Source: Sulfuricurvum sp. (lineage in GTDB: Bacteria; Campylobacterota; Campylobacteria; Campylobacterales; Sulfurimonadaceae). Taken from it: a stretch of DNA of 35,194 nt. The position numbers were made by a program, and so were the translations under genes. The notes under the pieces are model-generated. The model ran no database searches. It was not told the origin of the DNA and saw only the letters and a list, made by a program, of their open reading frames with translations. Shown here one piece after another: positions 1-8,038 of the stretch (within the stretch, counting starts at the first letter, position 1; each line of letters opens with the position of its first letter). The stretch is taken from assembly GCF_028688295.1 (NCBI RefSeq), contig NZ_JAQTYM010000020.1, positions 1-35,194 of the forward strand. The letters run 5' to 3'.

Positions 1-127
1 TTTCAAACTTACAGCTTTCATTTAAAAATTTACATATTTCTATACAAGAAGATAATAATCATAAAAAGTCATAAAAAAATCACAACATAGATAAATGTTA
101 AAATAGAGAATGACTCCTATCGTATAA

Positions 128-1423
128 TTACTCCTCTATCCTCTTTTCAATCCCACATCGTAAAATATCTACACCGTATTTATCCCTCAGTTTCGTCACC
201 TGTTCACTCAGTCGTCTTGACTTTTGATCTTCTTCAGCATCAAAGAGTGAGAAGGTTTTTGATTTGTGTGCAGAGATGAAATTGGAAGCGGAGATAGAGA
301 TACTGTGGATAGCGCATTGAGAGAGATTATCGATCAAAGTGAGCGTTTCTACTGCGATATTTCGCATCAAGGTTTCGCTGAAGCATCGGTCTATTGTTCT
401 GGAGATACTAGAACTTGCACCTCTATTGTATTTAATCTTGAAATGATAGGTTGTTGGGTTTACTTCGAGTTTGAGTATCGTATGGGAGAGGTGACGTGAG
501 AGAATAATGATTCGACGCTTGATCTCTTCACGATCCATTGTTGCGGTGAAGTTACGCGATATTCCGATTGATTTACGGTCATGATGAGGATTGATCGCTT
601 CTTTGTCGGTTCCGTTGATTCGCCGTAATAGGTCTTGTCCAACTCTGCCCCAAGAGAGGAGAAGATGAGAGGAATTTAATAGATCACCCAGTGTTTTAAT
701 CCCATAGTCTCCTAATCGTTTAGAAAGGGCTTTACCGATACCCGGGAAATCATTGATACTCAGAGGAGATACAAACGCTTTAATTTGCTCTTTTGGGACG
801 ATAGTAATTCCGTAGGGTTTGTTAAAGTCGGTTGCCAATTTAGCGATCCATTTAGCACTAGAAGCTCCGATAGACATCGGAAGATCGAATTTCTCCAGTA
901 TCTGCATTTGTAACTGCGCTATAAACGATGGTAATTCATCCTCGTCTACCCATCCACTCAAGTCTCCCCAAAATTCATCGATACTGTATTGCTCCAAAAC
1001 CGGTATTTTTGTTTGAAGAAATTTTCTGAGATTGCTAGAGAGGAGTTGATAAAAAAGATGATCTCCCTGCACTACACTTAGACTAGGACACATCTGGAGT
1101 GCTTCAGAAAGAGTGGTTCCTGTTTTTATCCCGTATGGTTTACACTCATAACTTTTTGCGATGACAACGCCATGTGCTCTGCCATCTTCGTCGATAAACT
1201 CTCTGCGCCATGCATGAGGGTCATATCCCCTCCATTGCTTCTCATGTTGAAAGAGTGCATTAAATCCCCCTACTCGTTCAGTCATAACGGTTCTTGTATC
1301 ACGGGATGAAAAAATGGAGCGATCACTGCTTTTTACGACAACAACAGGTTTACCCTTGAGATACGGTGTCCGTGTTCGCTCAGCAGAGACAAAATAGCAG
1401 TCTAAATCCAGATGTATTATCAC
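128..1423 (-). CDS. Y-family DNA polymerase (DinB/UmuC-like), with insertion
   Basis: Probable error-prone translesion DNA polymerase of 431 residues. The first metal-binding motif DLDCYF lies at residues 6-11 (Asp6, Asp8) and the second, SIDE, at 147-150 (Asp149, Glu150). The palm/fingers motif SYECKPYGIKTG is at 91-102 and a helix-hairpin-helix stretch, DFPGIGKALSKRL, near 225-237, followed by a little-finger domain. About 54 residues (31-84) separate the VVVV strand from GVVIAKSYE; classical DinB has only about ten there, so this protein carries an extra segment. The start codon is GTG, with AAGGAG six bases upstream. It lies 113 bases downstream of a diguanylate cyclase gene on the same strand and may have its own promoter. 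The polymerase family is secure; DinB versus UmuC assignment is not. Confidence 0.9.
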   Translation of the reverse strand: MIIHLDLDCYFVSAERTRTPYLKGKPVVVVKSSDRSIFSSRDTRTVMTERVGGFNALFQHEKQWRGYDPHAWRREFIDEDGRAHGVVIAKSYECKPYGIKTGTTLSEALQMCPSLSVVQGDHLFYQLLSSNLRKFLQTKIPVLEQYSIDEFWGDLSGWVDEDELPSFIAQLQMQILEKFDLPMSIGASSAKWIAKLATDFNKPYGITIVPKEQIKAFVSPLSINDFPGIGKALSKRLGDYGIKTLGDLLNSSHLLLSWGRVGQDLLRRINGTDKEAINPHHDRKSIGISRNFTATMDREEIKRRIIILSRHLSHTILKLEVNPTTYHFKIKYNRGASSSISRTIDRCFSETLMRNIAVETLTLIDNLSQCAIHSISISASNFISAHKSKTFSLFDAEEDQKSRRLSEQVTKLRDKYGVDILRCGIEKRIEE

Positions 1424-1480
1424 ACTGCACTCCTTGTTATAGAGTCTGAAGTGTAGTGATATTTTTACGATCAGCAGCTT

Positions 1481-1503
1481 TTTATGTCACTACGTCACAT
1501 AAA
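1481..1503. promoter_or_regulatory. Inverted repeat upstream of the Y-family polymerase
   Basis: The arms TTTATGT (1481-1487) and ACATAAA (1497-1503) are perfect 7-base complements separated by nine bases. The centre also holds the direct repeat GTCAC-TAC-GTCAC. The site lies 58-80 bases upstream of the polymerase GTG, where an operator or promoter-proximal site would be expected. A weak terminator for the diguanylate cyclase gene is an alternative, but the stem is A+T rich and no clean U-tract follows. Confidence 0.35.
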
Positions 1504-1536
1504 GGAAAAATTTTGAAAACTTAAATGGATTTTCGA

Positions 1537-2913
1537 TCAAGCATTATAGATTTCAGTTCTATTTCTACCATTTTTTTTAGCTTCATACAGTGCTTTATCG
1601 GCTTTTTCAAAAAGACTTCTTTTGGTATCCTCGGCAGAGAGTTGTGCTATTCCGAAACTGAGAGTCAAATTGTCTTCTACGTAATTAAAGTGATGTAATT
1701 GAACCAATTTTTTGAGATTTTCCGCTAAATTATAAGTACCATTGATATCCGTTGAAGGCGTTAAAATTACGAATTCTTCACCTCCCCAGCGTGCAAAAAT
1801 GTCTCCATGTTTAATATTATTTTCAATAAGAGCAACCAAATCTTTGAGGATAATATCACCGGCTTGGTGTCCATAGGTATCATTCACAAGTTTAAAATTA
1901 TCAATATCAAAAATAATAAGGCTTAACGCCTGATCATTCAATTTTGCATTAACGATCTCTATGCTAAACATATCTTCGAAATTTTCTCGATTGTTAATTC
2001 CAGTCAAGTTATCTTTGAACGCTTTTTGCTCCAAAGTATTGGTCATTGAATAGAGTTCGTCAACTTTGTTCTTCATCGCTTTGTTGATGTTTCTGAGTTG
2101 CTGTTTTGTCTCTTCGAGTTCCGTAATATCGTGTCGAATCGCTATGTATTCTACCACATCGCCATCTACGTCCAAAATCGGAATAACCGTGGTATCAACG
2201 ATGTACTGCCCACCCTCTTTTTTCATGTTGGTGACGATACCGTTCCAACTCTTTTTGGCTTTGATCGTGTCCCACAAATCTTTAAACGCTTCTCTGGGCA
2301 TATCGGGGTGCCGGATGATATTATGCGGCTTTCCTACCAGTTCGTCTCTACTGTAGCCGGAAATTTCACAAAACTTATCATTGACGTAGGTGATAACCCC
2401 TTTAGAATTCGTTTTTGAGACGATATTACTCAGATCTACCGCTTTTTTATACTCGGCTAACAGATTAGAATTTTCACTTTTATAACTTTGATTATTACTA
2501 GTGATAATGTCAAAATTTATTGCTAAATCATTAGCCATTTGCAAGGTGAGTGAGTCTATTTCATTTTGCAAAGCAAATGAGAGGTTCCCATTTTCGAAAA
2601 TAACCTCTTCAATAGCATTTTTGAGTTTATTAATCAACGTAAAAAGATCAGCCGTCGTTATGTTATAGTTATTTAAAAGTTGTAAAAAATCGATTTTAAC
2701 TTGGCATTCAGAAACCGTTGCACGCCATTCAATCACACTGATGTAACAATCACAAAACTCATAAAAAAGATAGGTATTTTTTTCGATTATAGGTAAAGAG
2801 TGGCGATGGAGGACGTTTTGGACTTCATTTTTAGCCATCCATCTTTTAATGATTTCATTTCTATTGATCCGTAAAAAATAGGAAAATTCTTCGCTGTTTA
2901 TTAACTTAATCAT
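1537..2913 (-). CDS. PAS-GGDEF diguanylate cyclase
   Basis: Predicted cytoplasmic c-di-GMP synthase of 458 residues with no membrane segment. An all-helical N-terminal region of about 150 residues is of unknown type. It is followed by a PAS domain (about 155-265) with the string IIRHPDMPREAF (199-210), typical of Aer-type redox-sensing PAS domains, which bind FAD or haem in characterised cases. A short helical linker leads to the GGDEF domain (about 295-458), with an intact GGEEF at 377-381 and the nucleotide-binding region FDIDNFKLVNDTYGH. The inhibitory-site motif RxxD reads KHGD (368-371), so its arginine is replaced. Expected activity is 2 GTP to c-di-GMP. The gene starts 43 bases after the phosphorylase gene on the same strand, so it may be read from the glycogen operon. 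The upstream SD is weak (AGTGAG). Confidence 0.93.
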   Translation of the reverse strand: MIKLINSEEFSYFLRINRNEIIKRWMAKNEVQNVLHRHSLPIIEKNTYLFYEFCDCYISVIEWRATVSECQVKIDFLQLLNNYNITTADLFTLINKLKNAIEEVIFENGNLSFALQNEIDSLTLQMANDLAINFDIITSNNQSYKSENSNLLAEYKKAVDLSNIVSKTNSKGVITYVNDKFCEISGYSRDELVGKPHNIIRHPDMPREAFKDLWDTIKAKKSWNGIVTNMKKEGGQYIVDTTVIPILDVDGDVVEYIAIRHDITELEETKQQLRNINKAMKNKVDELYSMTNTLEQKAFKDNLTGINNRENFEDMFSIEIVNAKLNDQALSLIIFDIDNFKLVNDTYGHQAGDIILKDLVALIENNIKHGDIFARWGGEEFVILTPSTDINGTYNLAENLKKLVQLHHFNYVEDNLTLSFGIAQLSAEDTKRSLFEKADKALYEAKKNGRNRTEIYNA

Positions 2914-2956
2914 ATAGGCTCACTTTATCAATTTCATCATTATACACTCTCTCTAC

Positions 2957-4600
2957 TCAATGATTATACATCTTCACATAATATTCATGGACCATACGTC
3001 CGGAATCAAAAGCAGGGATAACCTCTGACATTGCATTTTTAACGATTTGCGTCCATTGATCTACGTGATCATAGTACAACGGAATAATCTCATTTTCTAA
3101 AATATCCATCATATTTTTGTTATCTTCGTTATCTTGCTCTTCGATTGGTGTAGTATGATCGATTTCAGGTATCGTAAACGCGTTGACTCCATGCTTGGCA
3201 AATTCCGGGTGCCATCCGTCATTCGTTGAAAAGTGGATAGAACCGTTCATACTCGCAGTCATACCACTGGTTCCACTCGCTTCACGTGACACACGAGGAG
3301 TGTTGAGCCAAAGATCGGAACCTTTTTTTAAAATACGGGAGAGCTCGAGCTCATACCCAACCAAAACCGCCATGTTTTTGATTCCATGACTAATGTGGAT
3401 CAGTTCATTAAACGAGTTAACGGCATTGGTATCAAACGGATACGGTTTCCCCGCCCAAATCATCTGAATCGGCTTTTCAGTTCTCTCCAAAAGCTTTTTA
3501 AATCGGGCAAAATCATGTTTTAACAAACCCGGACGTTTGTATTCTGCAAAGCGTCTCGCCCAAACGATCGTCAAAATATCGGGATTAAACATTTTACCGG
3601 TTTGATCGGCGACAACGTTAAAGAGCTCTCTTTTGAGATGTTTTTTTCGACCGATAAGGGCATAATCTTCGTGTTCATCAAGCGCTGAAAGCATCCCGTT
3701 ATCCGTCCAAAAACGGCGATTTTGGGCGTTGGTGATATAGGTTATTTCAGAACTTCCCTCACAGGATTGCCACATGCGATTGGCCACTTCACCGTGCATT
3801 TTGGAGACGGCATTCGTTATTTTCGAAGATCTCAATGCTCCGACGGTAAGATTAAAATTGTCTTGATTATCCATTTTCATAATAATACGAACGGTCTCTA
3901 AACTTAATCCGTTAAAAAATCCAAATTTATGGAGCAAATAAATATTGTGTTGTTCATTACCGGCGTCTTCAGGAGTATGGGTTGTAAAAACAACCCGTTT
4001 TCTGACTTCATCCATTGTCTGATATTTAGAATACAATTCATACACGAGAGGAAGAGCGTGCCCTTCGTTCATGTGAAAAATATCTATTTTTTGCTTTAGA
4101 GCTTCAAGCACTTTTACCCCACCGATACCGAGGACAACCTCTTGAGAAATACGGGTCTCTTCGTTCGCATCATACAGTTTATGGGTAATTGTACGTGCCA
4201 GAAAATCATTTTCGGGGATATCGGTAGAGAGGAGAATCATTGGGGCAGAACTAAAAATGTTCGGCGGTAAATAAAATGCTTTAATATGGACGCTTTGCGC
4301 GTGAATATTAACCGTTGTTTGAATCCCAAGATCTTCAAGAAAATAGTAATGTTTTCGAATAAATTCCGCGTCCAAAGAGCGATCTTCGTGTCGAGATTGA
4401 TCGTAATAACCAAAACTCCACAAAATACCGACACCAACAACATTTTGACGGAGATCGTATGCACTGCGCATATGTGATCCTGCTAAAAATCCCAAACCGC
4501 CCGAATAAATCTTTAGAGCTTGGTGAATAGCGAATTCCATCGAAAAATAAGCAACACTGGTCGTGTACTTCGAATCAAATTCATAGTCATGTAAAATCAT
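2957..4600 (-). CDS. glgP: Short-type alpha-glucan (glycogen) phosphorylase homologue, PLP lysine replaced
   Basis: GT35-type protein of 547 residues. The family normally releases glucose-1-phosphate from glycogen or maltodextrin using PLP phosphate. It matches the short alpha-glucan phosphorylase group: VAYFSMEF near residue 16, YSGGLGFLAG (32-41), HMNEGHA (176-182), HTPEDAGNEQ (208-217), RRFAEYKRP (349-357), and the active-site stretch EASGTSGM (440-447). In classical phosphorylases the residue after this GM is the PLP-binding lysine; here it is Thr448 (codon at 3257-3259). The protein is much shorter than E. coli-type enzymes (about 800 residues), but short forms exist. The SD is GAAGAG before an ATG start. 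It is the last glycogen gene of the operon, 40 bases after glgB. Family membership is secure; phosphorylase activity is uncertain. Confidence 0.85.
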   Translation of the reverse strand: MILHDYEFDSKYTTSVAYFSMEFAIHQALKIYSGGLGFLAGSHMRSAYDLRQNVVGVGILWSFGYYDQSRHEDRSLDAEFIRKHYYFLEDLGIQTTVNIHAQSVHIKAFYLPPNIFSSAPMILLSTDIPENDFLARTITHKLYDANEETRISQEVVLGIGGVKVLEALKQKIDIFHMNEGHALPLVYELYSKYQTMDEVRKRVVFTTHTPEDAGNEQHNIYLLHKFGFFNGLSLETVRIIMKMDNQDNFNLTVGALRSSKITNAVSKMHGEVANRMWQSCEGSSEITYITNAQNRRFWTDNGMLSALDEHEDYALIGRKKHLKRELFNVVADQTGKMFNPDILTIVWARRFAEYKRPGLLKHDFARFKKLLERTEKPIQMIWAGKPYPFDTNAVNSFNELIHISHGIKNMAVLVGYELELSRILKKGSDLWLNTPRVSREASGTSGMTASMNGSIHFSTNDGWHPEFAKHGVNAFTIPEIDHTTPIEEQDNEDNKNMMDILENEIIPLYYDHVDQWTQIVKNAMSEVIPAFDSGRMVHEYYVKMYNH

Positions 4601-4640
4601 AGTGCTCTTCTCGTTATGGTATCTCTAATTGTATCAAGAG

Positions 4641-6566
4641 TTAGGCTTTTTTTTGTTTCAAAAATATTACCCCTAAAGGAGGTAACGTCAAAGTGAGCGC
4701 GTGTTGGCGTCCGTGCATCTCTTCTTCTGTCGTTATAAGTATCTCAGTGTTATCGATATTCCATCCCTCATACTCAGCTGATTGGGAGTTGAAAATTTCG
4801 ACATACTCACCTGCGTCCAATGCCCCCATTTTATAATTTTCTCGGGTAGCGTCCGCAAAATTGCAGATAACATAGATATTCTCATCAGCTTTATCGCTTT
4901 TACGGACAAAGGCTAAGCAGTTATGACCGTAATCGCGATCATCAATCCACTCGAAACCTTCCCGTTTTTCATCATACAGATGCAATGCTCTCTCACTTCG
5001 ATAAATGCGATTAAGTGCTGAAACCATTTTATTTAACCCCGCATGGAGAGGAAAATCCAGAAGATGCCAATCAAGGGAACGCTCAAAATTCCATTCCGCA
5101 TATTGGGCGATCTCTCCCCCCATAAAAAGGAGTTTTTTACCCGGATGGGCGATCATATAGGCCAACAATGAGCGGAGGTTCGCAAATTTCTGATTGGTAT
5201 CACCGGGCATTTTGTTGATGAGAGAGCCTTTCATGTGTACGACCTCATCATGACTCAGCGGGAGCATAAAATTCTCATCAAACCCGTACCACATACTAAA
5301 AGTGAGCTGATGGTGGTGGTGCTGTCGGTAGAGGGGATCATAGCTCATGTATTTGAGCGAATCGTGCATCCACCCCATGTTCCATTTGAATCCAAATCCG
5401 AGCCCTCCTACATCCACAGGTCGAGTCACCATCGGATAAGCAGTTGACTCTTCAGCGATCATGACGATATCGGGAAAGGCACCATAAAGAGAGGTATTGA
5501 GTTTTTTCAAAAACTCGATTGCTTCTAGATTCTCATTTCCTCCGTATTGGTTGGGAATCCACTCTCCCTCTTTGCGTGCGTAGTTGAGGTAGAGCATCGA
5601 GGCCACCGCATCGACACGAATACCGTCGATATGGTATTTATCAACCCAAAACATCGCAGAGCTAATCAAAAATGATTGTACTTCGTTACGCCCATAGTTA
5701 AAGATGATACTTCCCCATTCAGGATGAAACCCCTGACGCGGATCATCGTGTTCATACAAAGCAGTCCCATCGAAATTGATGAGACCGTGCATATCAACGG
5801 CAAAATGAGACGGTACCCAGTCCATAATCACCCCGATACCGTTTTGGTGAAGGGTGTCGATAAGATACATCAAATCCTGTGGTGTCCCAAATCGTGCCGT
5901 AGCGGCGAAATATCCGACAACCTGATATCCCCATGAACCGAAAAACGGATACTCGGTGAGAGGCATAAACTCGACATGGGTGTAGTTCATCTCTTTTAGA
6001 TATTCTACGAGTTCGACCGCCAATTCGCGGTAAGTGAGATAACGATTACCCTCCTCTACGTGCCTACGCCATGAACCTAAATGAACTTCATAGACACTAA
6101 TCGGGGCATCATGAGCATTGTGACGATAACGGCCATCCATCCACCCTTTATCGTCCCAACCGTAATTTTCAATATTCCAAACACGTGATGCCGATTTTGG
6201 CGGAAGTTCCGCATAAAATCCAAAAGGATCACTTTTATCATGGACAATGTTATGGAATTTGGAGACGATATGGTATTTATAAGTGAGTCCCTGCTCGACG
6301 CCCGCCACGAATCCTTCCCAAATCCCTGAATCATCAGCGCGTAATTTTAGAGGGTGAGAATCGGTGCTGTAATCATTAAAATCTCCCCGTACACTCACAT
6401 AAGCGGCATTTGGTGCCCACACAGCAAAATAGACCCCTGCATCTCCTGAATATTCCATAGCATGCGAACCGAGTTTCTCGTAGAGTTTTGAATGTGAGCC
6501 TTGCTTAAACAGATAGATATCCATTTCACTCAAACGTGAAACTTCATAGCTCATTGGATGATTCAT
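4641..6566 (-). CDS. glgB: 1,4-alpha-glucan branching enzyme
   Basis: GH13 branching enzyme of 641 residues. It cuts alpha-1,4 chains and re-attaches them through alpha-1,6 bonds to make branched glycogen. An N-terminal CBM48-type domain (YFAVWAPNA near 46) precedes the catalytic barrel. The conserved GH13 regions are present: DWVPSHF (249-255), GIRVDAV (315-321, nucleophile Asp319), AEES (371-374, acid/base Glu372) and LSHDEVVH (437-444, Asp440). The usual C-terminal beta domain ends the protein. The length fits GlgB forms with a single N-terminal domain. The ATG overlaps the stop codon of the upstream glycogen synthase gene as ATGA, which implies translational coupling. All catalytic residues are in place. 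Confidence 0.97.
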   Translation of the reverse strand: MNHPMSYEVSRLSEMDIYLFKQGSHSKLYEKLGSHAMEYSGDAGVYFAVWAPNAAYVSVRGDFNDYSTDSHPLKLRADDSGIWEGFVAGVEQGLTYKYHIVSKFHNIVHDKSDPFGFYAELPPKSASRVWNIENYGWDDKGWMDGRYRHNAHDAPISVYEVHLGSWRRHVEEGNRYLTYRELAVELVEYLKEMNYTHVEFMPLTEYPFFGSWGYQVVGYFAATARFGTPQDLMYLIDTLHQNGIGVIMDWVPSHFAVDMHGLINFDGTALYEHDDPRQGFHPEWGSIIFNYGRNEVQSFLISSAMFWVDKYHIDGIRVDAVASMLYLNYARKEGEWIPNQYGGNENLEAIEFLKKLNTSLYGAFPDIVMIAEESTAYPMVTRPVDVGGLGFGFKWNMGWMHDSLKYMSYDPLYRQHHHHQLTFSMWYGFDENFMLPLSHDEVVHMKGSLINKMPGDTNQKFANLRSLLAYMIAHPGKKLLFMGGEIAQYAEWNFERSLDWHLLDFPLHAGLNKMVSALNRIYRSERALHLYDEKREGFEWIDDRDYGHNCLAFVRKSDKADENIYVICNFADATRENYKMGALDAGEYVEIFNSQSAEYEGWNIDNTEILITTEEEMHGRQHALTLTLPPLGVIFLKQKKA

Positions 6567-8038
6567 ACTTTCCCTTTTCTCCCCTGTACGATACGATAAT
6601 AGAGTGCTTCATACTCTTGTGCAGCATGATTCCAATCGAATCGTTGACTCATTGCATTACGCTGCATTTGAACAAACCCGTTGCGGTCATTGTACCATGT
6701 ATGTACTGCCCACCCTACGGTATTGGTAAGCGCTTCAGGTGATGCATCATAAAACTTAAATCCCGTACCGTGTTCACCGTCGTTTTGATAGTTTTCAATC
6801 GTGTCATCAAGACCCCCCGTGGCGCGTACAATAGGGAGTGTTCCGTAGCGGAGTGAATAGATTTGATTCAAGCCGCAGGGCTCAAACAAAGAGGGCATCA
6901 AAAAGAGATCACTTCCTGCTTCGATTTGGTGGGCGAGATCGTTTCGATATCCGATAAAGCAACCAAATTTTTCGGGATACATGTTAGCGATATCACCAAA
7001 ATAGTGTTCTGCCCATTTTTCCCCTGCTCCGAGCATCACGATTTGTATCTCCATCTCCAAAAGAGAATGAATAGCACTGGCAATGAGTTCAATCCCTTTT
7101 TGCTCCGCCAAACGTCCCACCAGACCGATTAAGGGAACATCGTCTCTTTGGGGAAGATTAAACGTTTGTTGAAGCGCACTTTTACATAGTGTTTTACCAC
7201 CCATATCATCACACTCAAAGGTGTGAGGGATTAGAGTATCCACAGCAGGACTCCACTCTTCATAATCAACCCCGTTTAGGATACCGTGAAGTTTATAGGA
7301 GTACTTATCAATCATCCCATCTAATCCCCATCCAAATTCCGGGCTCCGTATCTCTTGGGCGTATTTACGACTTACCGTACTGATGGCGTCGGCATGTATG
7401 AGTCCCCCTTTGAGGAGATTGACGCTTCCGTGTTCTTCGAGTTCGTAATAATGTTCCCACCCGATACAGAGGAGATCCATTACCCCTTTGTAAAATTTCC
7501 CCTGATGTTGGAGATTATGGATCGTGAGCAATGAACCGGTGTGCGCAAAATCGGGATCATACGCATACAAGGTATTAAGCATCATCGGTATTGCGGCAGT
7601 ATGCCAATCGTTCGCATGGATAACGTCGGGATGAAAATGGAGTTTTTTGGCTAACTGCATAATCGCACGTGAAAAGAAAATAAAGCGGTTGTCATTATCG
7701 CTAAATCCCTCTCCGTTATCGTCGTACAACCCTGCACGTCCAAAATATCCCTCATAATCGATAAAATAGATCGGTATGTCAGTACCGGGGAGCAACCCCT
7801 CGTAAACACCTGCCCACATTTCACCCATCACTCCCATCGGAACACCCAGTTCCCCTTCGAGCAGGTGCAAGCCGTATTTTTCACGATCGACGATATAGTA
7901 ACGTGGCATCACAAGACGGACATCATGACCAAGAGCGCGAAGTGCTTTAGGTAACGCCCCTGCTACGTCGGCTAAACCTCCTGTTTTTGCAAACGGCACT
8001 ACTTCAGACGCAGCGAGGAGAATGTTTAGCTTATCCAT
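6563..8038 (-). CDS. glgA: Glycogen synthase, first copy
   Basis: GT5 glycogen synthase, which transfers glucose from ADP-glucose to the non-reducing end of alpha-1,4-glucan. I chose the ATG at 8036-8038 (491 residues) because the protein then begins MDKLNILLAASE, as family members do, and GAGGG lies about seven bases upstream. A longer reading from 8059 adds seven residues and overlaps the previous gene further. The N-terminal ADP-glucose site KTGGL is at 18-22. Further motifs are HANDWHTA, TIHNLQHQG, the GRLAEQKG loop of the second Rossmann domain, and EPCGLNQ with the catalytic Glu. The start overlaps the end of a second glycogen synthase gene by eight bases, and the end overlaps glgB by four. 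Confidence 0.95.
   Translation of the reverse strand: MDKLNILLAASEVVPFAKTGGLADVAGALPKALRALGHDVRLVMPRYYIVDREKYGLHLLEGELGVPMGVMGEMWAGVYEGLLPGTDIPIYFIDYEGYFGRAGLYDDNGEGFSDNDNRFIFFSRAIMQLAKKLHFHPDVIHANDWHTAAIPMMLNTLYAYDPDFAHTGSLLTIHNLQHQGKFYKGVMDLLCIGWEHYYELEEHGSVNLLKGGLIHADAISTVSRKYAQEIRSPEFGWGLDGMIDKYSYKLHGILNGVDYEEWSPAVDTLIPHTFECDDMGGKTLCKSALQQTFNLPQRDDVPLIGLVGRLAEQKGIELIASAIHSLLEMEIQIVMLGAGEKWAEHYFGDIANMYPEKFGCFIGYRNDLAHQIEAGSDLFLMPSLFEPCGLNQIYSLRYGTLPIVRATGGLDDTIENYQNDGEHGTGFKFYDASPEALTNTVGWAVHTWYNDRNGFVQMQRNAMSQRFDWNHAAQEYEALYYRIVQGRKGKV

Noticed and set aside
1-127. A+T-rich stretch at the window start, examined for a terminator or promoter
   Set aside because: Only short A-rich repeats (CATAAAAA twice) without a stem; nothing assignable.
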